Positions 20,556 to 33,115 of a stretch of 64,000 bases of DNA are shown here, one piece after another; positions within the stretch are counted from its first letter, which is position 1; the number at the start of each line of letters is the position of its first letter. This DNA is from Flaveria trinervia. Taxonomy: Eukaryota > Streptophyta > Magnoliopsida > Asterales > Asteraceae. The position numbers were made by a program, and so were the translations under genes. Under the pieces are notes generated by a model. The model was given only the letters and a program-made list of their open reading frames with translations, ran no database searches and was not told the DNA's origin. The DNA lies in contig CM046452.1 in assembly GCA_025506515.1 (NCBI GenBank), forward strand, positions 40,953,518 to 41,017,517, written 5' to 3'.

Positions 20556-21907
20556 TCAAGGCTTTAGGATCCTTGCTTGACGAAGTAGGACTGCTAGTTG
20601 GTTTATCCTGACGATTGAAGGATGAGAATGGATTCTGTTTCCAGTTTTCTTGGGCTTCACACACTCACGTTTGAAGTGCCCCTTTTTGCCATAGTTGAAA
20701 CAGGTCACCTTGGTTTTATTGAAACCAATGGTAGTGTCCTTAGTTGCAACCAAGTTCTGTCCGGTTTTCTTCACAAACTTCTTAGCTCTCCTAACAGCAC
20801 TTGCTAAGGCCCACATTATATCCATCCTCTCCAGCTCTATCTTATCCACCTGCCCGTAGTCCTCATCTACCATATGACAGTTCCCAATTTTTCCTGCAAT
20901 TAGTCTATCATAAGAGTGGACTACTGCTGCTAAGAGATCCATGTGCTCTTTAGCTACCTCAACTGTCAAGATACCGAAATTCTCGGTCTTTAGTTTTGCA
21001 GCATTGGCTTCAGGTACTATGTATTGGGTACCAGATGATCCTGACGTTTCTAACCCTGAAGTAGAGGTTTGAGAGGGACCAGCTGAACTTGACACAAAAG
21101 CCGTCTGAAGTGGTGCTCCGGGCATTTTGGCTTGTGGATTCACGGTGTACAATGCCGGATTCTGATCATAGGAATACTTTTGGGCTCTATACTTCATCCT
21201 CAGCTCTTCCTCTCCCAACTTCAGAATGAAATCATTGATATCTAACTTCGTTAGCCTATCATTCTATCTAAGAATGGAGACAAAGAAGCCCATTTCTCTG
21301 GCAACCCATCTACAAAGTTTGACACTTTGTCTTCCATAGACCTCGTTACTCCATTAGTGTGCATCTCACTCATCAAGTGGTAGAATCTGTCAATGAAATG
21401 ATCCAGGCTTTCTTTACCCATGGAAGAGAAGTTGTCAAACTCTTGCTTCAAAGCTTTAGCCTTTATTGCCTTTAATGATGCATTTCCGTCATACCTTTTC
21501 TCCAATGTATCCCATAGCTTCTTTGCTTGTGTATACTCAAAAAATTGGTGGAAAATATCGTTGGGGATCAACTGAGTAAGCAAAGCATAGACTTTGTTCT
21601 CAGCATTGTATTTGACCTTTTGTCCATCAGTCATGCCACCTAGTGTAAGTTTGACACCATCAGCACCTACTAGCATGTTGTACCCCGTCTCTATTGATTC
21701 CCACAAATTGGGATCTACTCTATTTAAGTAGATCTCAAAACGTTGCTTCCATTGTGGGTATTCGTCTAACATGATTAGCTTAGGGGGTTTGTTGTGATTC
21801 CCCACTTCATTCTCGAGAAACTGTAGGTTTTGAATCCTTGAGTCCCTCCCTGCTATGAACGCCGAGTATTGGTCCTCCATTGCTATCAACTTTAAACTTT
21901 TGAACAA
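20556..21907 (-). pseudogene. A: gag (UBN2/copia type)
   Basis: This consists of two long frames. The first (21907-21251, 218 aa) has YPQWKQRFEIYLNRVDPNLWESIE, DTLEKRYDGNASLKAIKAKALKQEFDNF and FVDGLPEKW, which are copia gag hallmarks; its own start is probably the second Met (MEDQYSAF). The second (21218-20556, 220 aa) carries the knuckle CFNYGKKGHFKREC, in which the second Cys is Tyr. A frameshift near 21230 and a stop separate them. It would form the particle shell and bind RNA. Confidence 0.85.
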
Positions 21908-21909
21908 TC

Positions 21910-22140
21910 TATTTCACTTGTGCGAATGAAGGTGTGCAATTGGGCTATTCATGCGATTGAACAATGCGGATGGTTCAATCGTGCGACTGAACTAATGCGG
22001 ATGGCTTAGTCGGGTGAATGAACAAATGCGGTTGGACAATGCGAATAACTGCTCAGTCCTACGAATAGAGGTACAGATAAGTCCAATCGTGTGTATGAGG
22101 GATGCGTATGGATTCAGTCGTGCGACTGAAGCTGCTAGAT
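21910..22140. repeat. A: palindrome array in the leader between PBS and gag
   Basis: Copies such as TTCAATCGTGCGACTGAAC and TTCAGTCGTGCGACTGAAG alternate with AATGCGGATGG, a word shared with the F motif. This is a third location of the A motif within one element (U3, leader, pol-aORF spacer). It would be in the transcribed leader, where the palindromes could fold as RNA hairpins. Confidence 0.8.
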
Positions 22141-22339
22141 TTGAAAAATTCATAGGTTAAGGTATTTTGCATGCAAAACACAAATTTCTTGCTAACTCTA
22201 ATTGCCGTATGCCGGAGAAACTAAACTTACGATCAAGAGACATCTAAAACCCGGTTTGGCACAAAAAATTGCGTTTTTTGAGTGGCAAAACACAATTTTT
22301 ATATCAAAACAATTGAATCACATGTAAATCTAGAGCCAA

Positions 22340-22354
22340 AGCTCTGATACAACT
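22340..22354 (-). other. A: primer binding site
   Basis: The minus strand reads AGTTGTATCAGAGCTTTGG right after the LTR terminus CCTAACA. TATCAGAGC is the core of the initiator-Met tRNA complement used by copia elements. Confidence 0.8.
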
Positions 22355-23086
22355 TGTTAGGATTGTGTATTGAATGAAATACTAACTGATATACATGTAT
22401 ACCAAATCAAATAGTGCAGAATCCTATTTGATTGGTGATCCAATCAGTGAGAACGCACATAGAAACAATTCTGGATTGAATCTAAATGCTAAGAACGATT
22501 GGTAATCGATCTAGTGCGATCTATGAACTTGGAACTAGTTCTTAGAGGTCTCTGGACGGCTAGGGTACCATTTAGTACGTAGGTTTTCGAAGTGTTATGT
22601 TTTTCCACGATTTAAGTGGTATTTATAGGTTAGGGTTTCTCATTCGAGCGACTGAACCATTAGCATGGTTTAGTCGTGCGGTTGAGTCATGCGATTGATC
22701 CATTCGCATGGAGTGTTCAGTCGTGCGACTGAGTCAATCTCATGTTATAATCATGCGACTCCAGTCTCCTGGTTCAGTCGTGCGACTGGTTCATTAGCAT
22801 GAAGTTGTTCATGCGTATGGTCCATTAGCATGGGCCAATAACATGAGAACTTCATATGATTAAGTTTTAATATGTTTCACAATCATTATTTGACCTAAAT
22901 TTGTTCAAATAACCACAAACCAATATAGTTAGTTCAATAAGCATTATTACACTAAGCAATGAAATATTCAACATTATAAGCAAAACCACACATTGTATTT
23001 CATTAAGTACCCATTCTATTACATATGTGTAAGACAATAAAGACATTTTACATTAAGCTCAGAAACTAGGTACACATGTATCTACA
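22355..23086 (-). mobile_element. A: 5' LTR
   Basis: The LTR is 732 bp, from TGTAGATACATG to CCTAACA on the minus strand. A palindrome array (about 22640-22800, perfect copy at 22717-22732) is followed by TATA CTATAAAT (22621-22628). It has about 80 bp (near 22912-22988) that the 3' LTRs lack. Elsewhere it is very similar to them. Confidence 0.9.
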
Positions 23087-23091
23087 AGAAT

Positions 23092-26000
23092 TTCCACAAG
23101 ACTTGATTATTGACTATTTCAAGCTCATCTTGTTCTAACATCCTTAGTTTGGATACTTCCTTGATGTTAGCTCATTTCAACACCCAACCTCATATCTTAT
23201 TCCCTTATATGACTTCCCATGTAGTTTATTAATCACTTTCATTTGAACATATAGGCATAGATCTTGCTGAGCTCTTTCATCAGTCAACTTTGGAAAGAAT
23301 TTGTCATGCAAATATGAAGTGTAACTAGGGTGGAGTAGTTTGATTTCCCCCAAATCAAAGAGTCTAATACTTTTAGCTTTCTTAGTTTCTTCATTCCTTA
23401 ACATCACCAGCTCTTTAGTTCTCTCAACATATCTCCATTTAGTTACGAGAAATATATATTGACTACCTTCTATGTTTTTGATCGTTGATGTTGTTCTGTT
23501 TGAATACCTAAATTTCCTCATAAATTCATCATCAATAAATGTAGAGGAGTTGGATTTTGATCTTGTTTTGCTTCTTTTCTTGTGCTCAACATCTTCTCTT
23601 CTTGCTTCTTTCAGCAAGTCATCCTAGATTTTGTTTTTAATTTCCCAACAGATACGGAGAAGTCTCTTCCTTTTGGGCTTATTGGATAGTTGAGATGATT
23701 AAGCTCTGAAGATCACATATATTAGCATCAGGAAGAAGTAAAACGATTCGAGGCCATAATCCAGTTTTCCTTAGCAAAAGTGGGAGTTGTAAGGTGATAA
23801 AACAATTGGATTAGAGAAGATATTCCTTTGAAAATCTCTCTCACAATTGTGCGCAGTGGCCATACTTTTCCAGGAATTACCTCTCTAGGTTCTCTAATGA
23901 TTTTTTGCTTTCCTTTGTGTTGATCCTGACTTTTAATTGTCAGTGGCTCATCAGGAGTCTTCATTTGATGTTCATAAGAGGGATTAGGCGCTTCAATCCT
24001 AAATGTTACTCCAGTTACAAGTTCAATAGACATCACATGCTCCATTATCCTCCTTAGCTCATAAACTGATCTTCCATTAAGCTCATGCATTTTGTAGTTA
24101 TGACCTTGTAGCCAACACATCATATTGTATTTGCTTAACTTGGCTGTGTCACAATGGCCTAACTCCTTTATTCTTTGAATTGATTGAAAGGTTGTGAATG
24201 TTTCATGATTTCAATATAGGATCATGAAGCTTGCTAGCTCAAATTCCTTTAGCATGTTCCTCATCTCATTCATGTTCAGCCTTACTACCATGTCAAATGG
24301 AAACCCATGGTTGATAAGGGTCATAAACATTGTTGACTCGGGCCTCTTTTCTAATATGTTTTTTATTGTCAGAATATCATCATCCTTTGATTCTTCTTGT
24401 TCTTTGGGAAATTCTTCTTTAGTGAGCTATTTCCATTCTTCATCACTATCAGTTCATCATAAGACTTAGGCTTTGAAGTTGATACATCCATTGAAGGAGT
24501 GTGCTCAGAAGATATAGGCATTGAACTTTTATGTGAATCTTCTACATTAATTACTCTTTATGGGTAGCACCTAGGTACTTTCTCTTCCTGGTGTATTGAA
24601 TATAGGCTTTGAAAACTCAGAGGTTTCTTTTGATGGTTTTGTTGTAGGAGCAACATTTTATTCTAGGGCACGAGTTTTCATCATTAGCTCATTTATCTCT
24701 TCCTCTTTTCTTTTTAGCGTAGTAGATTGAGTAGAAAGAGAATTGGTTACATGATCAATTTCCAAAATCATCTTCTCCTTTTCAGCTTTTTCAAACCTCA
24801 CTGATTCTTTGAGCTCTTTTTCTTGTTGAAGTAGTGCATCCATCTTCTCTTAATATTTTAATTCTTGAATCTTGCTTCATCAGCTCCTCATCATTTTCTT
24901 TTAGCACACCTTTCAACTCTTAAATCCTTTGCTTTCTCTTTTTGACTTGATGACCATTTTGTTATATTCAGCAACTAGATAACTCTTCTTTATAGGAATG
25001 TCATCTTCACTCAGGTCATCTTCATGATAAGCAATTACATCAACATAATTTTCTTTTTCTTCTCCTCCTCTCTATGTTCAGTAGCAATCTCATCATCATT
25101 GACATCAGCAGGTTACACTTGCTAACTTGAGCAAGACACAACTGCTTGATCTCCCTTCTCTTGATATTGTTGTTATTGCTGCTCAAGATCAATGTTTGGT
25201 GAAACTAGCTCAGTTTGATTACATGAATTTGGTTTTTGTGAGTTGGTGATTGAGAGTGGGATGGTGCTAGCTTGAGAACCAACTCAGTCTCATCAGTGTG
25301 AACTGAGTTTTGAGACTGAGTAGCAGAGACATGCATTGTATGCACACTCTCAGGTGATTGAGGTTGAGAAGTTTCATAGTGTTGATGACTAGGTGATAGA
25401 GGTAGAATTGGAGAGATTAGTTGGGTGTTTTGACTGGCTGGTGAATGATGTTGTGGAGATTGATGATGTTGGTGAATGGGTGATTGATGGGTTGAATGTG
25501 AGGCTTGCATAGTGTTTGTGGGTGAACTCCCTTGTTGGTCTTCCCATACCAATTCTTGGGGTTTTTACCATTAGGATCAGCCACATATGCAAACATGGGC
25601 ATATCTCCTCCTTCAAACTTCCCATTGATCTTATTCAGTACAGATCTTCCCAGATGTGCCTAAATGAACACATCACCATCTCTAGCTATTCCAGGTAGAT
25701 CAGCATTGATAATTAGTTTCAAGAACCTTGGAACCATATACATCTTGTTAGCCTTTTGCATTCTGATGTGGTCATATAAACAACTGAAAATGTACTTTAA
25801 GTGGTTGTATGTCCTTCCCTCAAAAAATACCATAATCCCAATGAAATGTGCCTAGAGAATCTGTCAAGCCTAGACTTCCTGTTGGAGATGCACTTTTGGT
25901 ATGTGTGACATAGAATTTGTACGGTTTGCATAATCTCCCTTTCTTTATCTATCCTTTTTCAAAATCACCATCATATCCATCAGATAGAATACTTTCTCTA

Positions 26001-26320
26001 TGTATTTATTCTTGAATAGATCAGGGGACCAGCTTCTTTATCTCCCAACTCTAGAACCCTCCTAATAGTCTATTCATCCATCCTCAGTCTTTCATTCTTC
26101 ACATCTGCCACGATAACTTTCGATTCTCCATCTTCTTCTATTCATGCGGAGTTCCAGAAATCAACTATATATGCTTGATGAATCACAAGCTCTGTTGTTA
26201 GAGCATAGAAGAGCCTTGATCATTGCAAATATCTGATGATGTTCCAACACCCTTCCGATACAGGGTCATCAGCATTGACAAATGCATACACATTATGCTC
26301 TCGATTAGTCATCTTCAAAG
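23092..26320 (-). pseudogene. B: additional ORF (aORF), heavily degraded
   Basis: The N-module (26310-25560) has many stops, but VDFWNSA, IRRVLELGD and the LKLIINADLPGIARDGDVF-like tract match the modules of A and F. A Ser/His/Gln/Pro-rich linker (25552-25205) follows, then a Glu/Lys coiled coil (24843-24658), and an ELRRIMEHVMSIELVTGV segment (24123-23728). The C-module (23617-23177) has TKWRYVERTKELVMLRNEE and IRLFDLGEIKLLHPSYTSY, aligning with A's KWWYYDWRTG and IRVFGPMWLTNL. Its end is at 10461 beyond element A. Confidence 0.7.
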
Positions 26321-26439
26321 CAATGATGTGAGATCAAGTTTATGTGTTAGTTTGATGTTTTGATTTGGTAATTTTGAATGTTCGTGAAAAGGGGAAAAGG
26401 ATTGTTGAGGTGTTTTTCTAGGTCTGAAAAGCTCTGAAA

Positions 26440-26950
26440 AGTGAATAATGAATATTTAAGTCAAAAACATCATTTACTTACTCGAACACATTAAATTCAT
26501 TTATTTAATGATATGGGACCCTTTATCCTTATTACCAAATTTATTGTTTCCATAGTTTTTAGTTCTTCCATAGATCTTCTATCGATTCCATAGATAGTCT
26601 CCACTTCCGTAGATCTTCTACGGATTCCGAAGATCAACTATCGATGACTTAGAATTAAAAACTCACTTTTGCTGAAGTATATTTAAATTTTCATAGGTTA
26701 CCAATCTATGAAAATAATTATGCTTATAAAAACCTTAACTGATCTGTAATTTACCAATCTATGAATAGTCATATCTTATTAAGTTTCGCACTGTAGCTTC
26801 CGCTCATGCTAAAAATGCAATCTAGCTTCTACTGATACTGAAAATGCACTGTAGCATTTGCTGATGCTAAAAATTCACTGTAGCTTCTGTTGATGCTGAA
26901 AATGCATTGTAGCTTCTGCTGATGCAAAGATTGAACCTTCTTTGATTGTA
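26440..26950 (-). repeat. B: pre-aORF palindrome and 38-bp repeat arrays, TATA-like element
   Basis: At 26560-26640 lie CCATAGATCTTCTATCG and TCCGTAGATCTTCTACGGA (26606-26624, 8-bp arms, 3-nt loop), related to the B LTR motif. At about 26785-26935, five degenerate ~38-bp units of GCACTGTAGCTTCTGCTGATGC type follow, sharing TGCTACAGTG (minus) with the F array. Downstream on the minus strand, TTTGACTTAAATATTC (about 26452-26467) is a weak TATA-like element 130 nt before the aORF. Confidence 0.65.
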
Positions 26951-28270
26951 TGGTCCTAATCAACTGATAGAACCATTTATTTCTATTGGACCTTGTTGAC
27001 TTTGTTTCATTGACAATTATGCACAAGAAGGTTTATATTTTGAAAAACTTCATATACCCAGCAGCCAAGTTAGTGCTCAACTTCCAATTTCCTCATTTAA
27101 ATTTTTTATCCGAATTCAGATTTTATTGTTTTTCATACATTAACTACTCCCCCTAAATTTGTGACTAATGATAAGATGTAGCATTCATCATAAATTTATG
27201 ATGAAATTAGCATGAAAGGCACATGACAGTCCAAAAGTTATAAAACATCATAAGTTAAAAAGAAATAAAACAAAATAAAAGAATTATTATATACATGCAT
27301 ATAAACACATATAATGTGATCATACTATGGCACTAAACTTCTTCCTGTTAGATTTGTTTGATGAAGTATTATCTTATTCTAGTCATGATTGCAAGTATGT
27401 TGGATCACTTAAATTCAAAGAAGAGTATTGTATTAACTAGGCATGTTGTTTATCATGTTTTAGTGTTTATTATAGTTAACTGTTATGGGCTCCACATTCA
27501 ATTCACATTAGAGTTTATCCTCCTTTTGTGAGTCAATTCATCATTTTTTCCATACTTAGAAACTATGTACATTCAGTTATAAATTCTATCTTGAGTCAAG
27601 TGTGATGTCTCATTAATGCTTTGTTGCTGAAGCTCTTTAGATAGTATACAATTGATCACAATGGATTCATTTGAGAGCTTAGATTTGATCATCATCAGGT
27701 CACTAGGTCTTACTTTCGTAAAACAGAGGTGCCTTTAACCCTGGTATTGTGTTTACACAAAACAAAGGCATGATGAGGATCATACATTATACACTAGTTG
27801 GGTACAGAGGTACACCAAGATATTCATAATCCCAGGTCTTTGTTTACACAAAATAGAGGGAATATGATATGAAAAGATAGAATTATAAAGTATTTTAGAT
27901 AGTGTGCATAAGTGAGTGAGTTGATCACATCAAAATAAGACTTACTTCCGTGATCCTTAAAATGAAGTTTCCCGCACACAGTCACCTTTTCATTATGTTA
28001 GGCATGCAGTACGGGTAGTTTCCATTCAAGATGAACCTACTTGCATTCAAAGAACTTTTTATTAGATTTAAAGCAAGTTAACTAATCAGGAAGTAAGTAA
28101 AGGCATAGTGTACTATCATTTCCTGAACATATGTCATGCTGATAAGAAAACAAAGACAATATTTTTGTAGTTTTATATGGTTTTCTGAATGTTTTTAGAT
28201 TTTATAGATTACTATTTACAAGGACAGTCACATGCGTTTCTTTGTTGATGATGATTTAATATAAGTTAAT
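26951..28270 (-). other. B: pol-aORF spacer
   Basis: AT-rich, with no coherent frame. It holds the internal polypurine tract at 27141-27160 and two copies of TGTTTACACAAAA (27751 and 27842) near a weak duplicated segment. Corresponds in position to 16030-17430 in A and 59715-60930 in F. Confidence 0.55.
27141..27160 (-). other. B: internal polypurine tract
   Basis: The minus strand reads AAATTTAGGGGGAGTAGTTA, matching F's AACTTTAGGGGAGTAATTTA almost base for base although the elements lie 33 kb apart. It lies between pol and the pre-aORF array, not next to an LTR. Confidence 0.75.
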
Positions 28271-30500
28271 CATGCCCAGAGACTCAGTTAGACAATTAAA
28301 TCTGACTGAATCAAAGGCTTTAGTAAATAAATCAGCAAGCTGATTTGTTGTATCCACTTTGATTAACTTGATTAAACCCTTTTCTGAGCAATCTTTCAAA
28401 AATGGTATCCGATTTCAGTAAGCTTTGTTTTGCTAGTTGAACTGGATTAGTAGTGATAAAAATAGCAGCCGAATTATCAATATGAATGATGTTTGAAGGA
28501 AATTGTAACCATAATCAAGCAATTGGTTTTGCAACCGAAGTACTTGTGAGCAACCAGCTAAAGCAGCTATGCACTCAACCTCAATTGTGGATATAGATAC
28601 ATTTGTTTGCTTCTTGCACTGCCATGAAACAAGTCTTGGTACTATGAATTAACATCCACCAGTTATGGATTTTCTGTTGTAGTTGCATGCTCCAAAGTCA
28701 CTATCTAAATATGAGTATAGAGCGAAATCAACATCCTTGGATACCAAAGGCCAAGGGCAGGTTTTCCTTTCAGATATCTAAAGATTCTCTTCATAGCATT
28801 CAGATGAGACTGTTTTGGATTAGATTGGTACCTAGCACAAACACACACAGCAAACATTACTTCAGGTTTGCTAGCATTAGGTACATAAGAGATCCTATCA
28901 TTGATCTATATAGTCTTTGATCAACATATTTTCCAGTGGAATCAGGCACAATCTTGTCAATTGTTGAAGTAGGAGTTTTGCATAAAGATGTATTAGCAAG
29001 ATTGTATTTTTTTCAATATTTGATGAACATACTTTTCTTGATAGATGAAGATTCCATCTAATTTCTAATGAACTTGGAGACCAGGAAGATAGTTAATTCT
29101 CCCATTGTACTCATCTGAAATTTTGATTTCATCAACTATTCAAAGCTGACACACAATCTCTTGTTGGTTGATCCAAAAATAATGTCATCTACATAAATTG
29201 AACCACTAAGAGATCTATGTTCTATTGAGAAAAAGTGTCTGATCAATAGTCTCCCTCTTATATCCATGCTTGAGCAAGAAAGATGATAATGTTTCATACC
29301 AATTTCTTGGTGCTTGATGAGGACCATACAAAGCTTTGTCCAACTTGTATACTCTATGTTGATAGTCAGGATCGTCAAAACCAGGTCGTTGAGATATATA
29401 CGCTTCTTCATCATTTTCCCATATAGGAAAGCACACTTGACATCCATTTGATAGGCTATGAACTTCTTATATGATGCATAGGCTAGGAATACTCCTATTG
29501 CTTCAATTCTTGCAACAGATGCAAAAAATTCATCATAATCTATCCCTTCCTCTTGAGTATATCCTTGGGTAATCAGCCTAGCTTTGTTTCTTACAATGAT
29601 ACCTCTGTATCTAGTTGTTTTGAAGAGCCACCTTATCCTAATTGGATGTTGACCTTCTGGTAGATCAACTAGATTCCACACTTTCTGCTTCCTAAATTGT
29701 TGAAGCTCTTCCTGCATAGCTTAATCTAGCTCTTATCTTTTAGAGTAGCTGTGATGTTTGGAGGAACAACTTGTGAAAGAAAACAAGAGGAAAGGGAGAT
29801 GTTTGCAGTTCCCCCTTGACTTCTTGTTGTTCTTTCATTTAGATTTCCAATTATGTTATTTATTGGATAAGACTTATGAATTCTAGTTGTTGGAATAGAT
29901 TCAACTGGAATACATGATTCCAAGTTGGTCATATTTTTTGATGTAGATGTATCTAACTGAGATGATGAATTTATGAAGTAATCAAGGAGTTTTTCTTGTT
30001 TATCATTGGAAGTAGAATGATCTTCATGAGTTTCTACATCAGCTGCATTGTGAGTATCTTCCGTAAGAACTTCTACCGAAGTATTTTGTGCTTTCAGAGG
30101 ATTACAGGAACATATACGGATGGTATTTGTTGAATATCTACTGAGGATTTATCCATATCTCAGGATGTAGGATGTTCATATGCGGATGCAGACTCATTAG
30201 CTACTAATGGAGTGTTTCCATCTGAGGATGTAGATTCACTTTGTTGAACATATGCAACATTATTGGTTGTTCCTTGATGCATGCTACTTGATGTTTGTGT
30301 TCTTGGAGGATCAGCTGCTAGAGATACTTCATTTAGATTTGGAGGAACAAATGGATAACACGTATCATCAGATCCTACATTATTCAAATAACTAGAGTTA
30401 AATGAATTTGTTAGAGTATCTATATCAAACAACCATGATGATCCAATTACAGATTTAGGAAATAAGGATTCATCGATGGCACATTAGTAGTTTCTTCCAC
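28270..30500 (-). pseudogene. B: integrase-RT hinge, RT and RNase H
   Basis: The RT N-terminus (29717 onward) has VWNLVDLPEGQHPI, NKARLITQGYTQEEGIDYDE and YQMDVKCAFLYGK. SIYVDDIIFGSTNKRL retains YVDD near 29190. The thumb and RNase H are broken between 29100 and 28290. A Ser/Thr/Asn-rich hinge lies at 30432-29726. Multiple frameshifts break it. The frames at 28687-28920 on the other strand are spurious. Confidence 0.75.
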
Positions 30501-31760
30501 GATATTTTGTTGTGGAATATAAATCCAATATGATTTAGATGTTGAAGAGTATCCAACAAAGAAACCATCATAGGCTTTCTCTAAAAATTTTCCTAATTGT
30601 TCTTTTGTGTTTAAAATTGATACATGACACCCAAAAGCTTTAAGATATCCTATATAAGGTTTTTTAAATAAAATCTCACAAGGTGTTTTATTTGTTCTTT
30701 GACAATTAATGTCCTATTTTGAACATTGCATGCTAGTTCATTGCTTCAGGCCAAAAGGTGATTAGCAATTATGAATCAGCTATCATTGTCATTGCTGCTT
30801 CAATGAGTGTTCTGTTTCTTCTTTAAACAATTCCTTTTTGTTGTGGAATCTAGGTGCACTGAATTGCCTAGCAATGCCTTTATTCCTGCAAAAAGAATCT
30901 AAGTCAGCATTAACAAATTCAGTCCCATTGTCACTCCTAAAAATTTTTACTTTTAAATCAAGTTGATTCTCAATCTTGATGACAAAGTCCATCAATGTTT
31001 CTGAAGTCATCCACTACCACTAAACAATATTATCTTTTTGCCAATGCTTATCACATTGGTTGGACCAAAAAGATCCATGTGAAGTAATTTGAGTGGTGTA
31101 GTGTGGTATTGATAAATTTGGATTTGTGTGACACTCTATGTTGTTTTGCTTTATAACAAGAAGGACAATGATTTGAACAATAAAACTCTTTCTTTGGTAG
31201 TCCAATGACTAGGTCATTTTAACCAATTTATTTATGTTCTTCAAGTTGGAATGAACAAGCCTTCTATGCCATACTATAGATTCATCTTCTGATGACTTAG
31301 ACAACAGGCATGTTTCATTACTTGTGAGTGCAGTATTGTTCATATCCAAAACATAGGTGTTTCCTGTTCTTGATTCTTTAAGAAGGATCCATTCTTCTGG
31401 AACTAAAAAACCTGGCTTAAGAATGTAACAATTAGTGTTATCAAACAATGTCGTATAATGTTGATCATAAATTTAAGATACACTCAATAGATTATATTGT
31501 AAATTTTCACAATAGTTTACTTTCTCAAATTTGAGCACACCATTAGTTACCATTCATTCACCAACTATTTTACCTCCCTTCTTATCCCCACCAAATGCCA
31601 CATATGAGGCATTTTTATGCTTGAAGTCATGGAGAAAAGAACAGTTTCCTGTCATATGCCTAGAACAACCACTGTCAACATACCACTTGTTATCAGCTGT
31701 CCATGATTGTTCCTGCACATATAAAGAAATCAATTAGAATTGACAACCCAAGTCTTAATG
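30500..31760 (-). pseudogene. B: protease, GAG-pre-integrase and integrase
   Basis: The protease motif (WYVDSGCSRHMTG form) lies near 31690-31640 and is followed by FGG(D)KK. The pre-integrase (31448-31209) has CYILKPGFLVPEEWILLKES and IVWHRRLVHSNLKNINKL. The integrase core retains MDLFGPTN (near 31080), FRSDNGTEFVNAD (about 30930) with the second Asp, and an ER(T)NTL remnant near 30800. Several stops and shifts break it, and the catalytic Glu region is damaged. Confidence 0.7.
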
Positions 31761-33115
31761 ATCTTGGGTTTGCCAACATTGTCTAAAATTGTTACTCTTT
31801 CATGAATAAGTCTTGAAGTTTTAGTGTTAATTTTAGTATTAATTGATTCATTCTTTGTTGTTTGTGGTGAGGATGAATTTGTTGAGGTTGTTGAACTTGG
31901 TTCTAGTTTCTCAATCTCTTCTTCATTCACCTTATCTTTGTTGGTTTGTTGCTTGGGTTTTGACAATGAACCTTGATTATTGAAAGTTTCATCATCTTTT
32001 GATTTTGAATGAGGTACATGATTTCCCTTTTTAAAATTATCAAAGAAAGCATCATCAGCTGGTTTTCTTTATCACTCAAATCCACCCTTTTGTGAGGTGT
32101 TTTGGATTGCTCAAATGATGTTATTTTCTTCAAAGGTTTATCATCAGCAAATGTTTTCTCCTTTGGTTTTGCTTTGTATTTTTGTTGTTGCTTCTTTGTT
32201 TTTGAATCTTCTTTACTTTCATTGGATTGAGATTCTAATTCACCCTTCTTAGATTGTGACTTCTTTGTGCTTTTTGTCTTGTTTTTCTTGTTGAAATAAC
32301 ATTCCTGAGTTGAATGGTTATTTTTTGCAAATTGCACAATGTTTATTGAAGTAGCAGTCAGAGGTCATGTGATTGTTCATATTGCAAATACAACAATAGC
32401 TGCTGAAGTAACAATGTTTAGTATTGTGATTTTTCATATCACACCATTTGCAATATATTTCCTCTGATTCTTCATCAAGATTGACTATTTTCGTTTTCTT
32501 ATTCAGCCTTTTAAGCTTTAAATCTTTTTCTAGTTTTGCAGTTGATTTTTCCTTGCCTTTCTCTAGCATGCTGTCAAAAGATTCTTGTTTATCATTTGCT
32601 GATTTCTGCTACTTAGAAGACAACATTTTCTAATTTGATTTGTTAGCTGTCGCTTTTGCCTTCCGTAGATCTTCTTCCACTGAAGTTATGCTCATTGTTT
32701 CTTCTTGCTCTTTACTACAGAAGATGTGTGTGTTTCCTCAGTAGATGTAGTTGATGAAGTTCTTGAATACCTTCATTAGCTGAGCTATTCTCTTGCAAAT
32801 AGTCTTCAACATATTTCTTTGTTTAGGAGGATATTGCAACTTTGTTTCTTCAAGAAATTTGGGAATGATTGTTCCAAAAGCAATATTCTTACCAATGTTC
32901 AATTGATCAACATCATGTTCATCAGAATCATCCAAGGCATCACACTCATCAAAGTCAAATTCTACATCATTTTGTTTAACATGATCTAATTCAGAAGACT
33001 CAGTTTCACTCACCTCAATCTCATTATTATTAACTTGTTGGTTAGATTTTGCTTCAAACTTGGTGCTTGGCACAAAATGACTTGAGAAATTATTTGTCAT
33101 TGTTTCAGGTAAAGT
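31760..33115 (-). pseudogene. B: gag-pol spacer with three tandem zinc knuckles
   Basis: Within 32460-32280 the minus strand encodes three consecutive CCHC motifs: CKWCDMKNHNTKHC, CCICNMNNHMTSDC and CAICKKNNHSTQEC, the last split by a frame change. Lys-rich segments surround them and an acidic EFDFDECDALDDSDEHD tract lies upstream (about 32940). F has the homologous triplet. With the gag knuckle, B would carry four. Confidence 0.75.

Larger units (their letters stand above)
10648..23086 (-). mobile_element. Element A: complete-ended SIRE-like copia element with aORF (12.4 kb)
   Basis: Both LTRs are present (5' at 22355-23086, 3' at 10648-11299), with a perfect 5-bp TSD AGAAT at 10643-10647 and 23087-23091. 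Order on the minus strand: 5' LTR, PBS, leader with palindrome array, gag, spacer, protease, pre-integrase, a deletion, RT C-terminal half, RNase H, internal polypurine tract, spacer with arrays and TATA, aORF, terminal polypurine tract, 3' LTR. Integrase is deleted, so A could move only with help. It is inserted in the tail of B's aORF. Confidence 0.9.
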
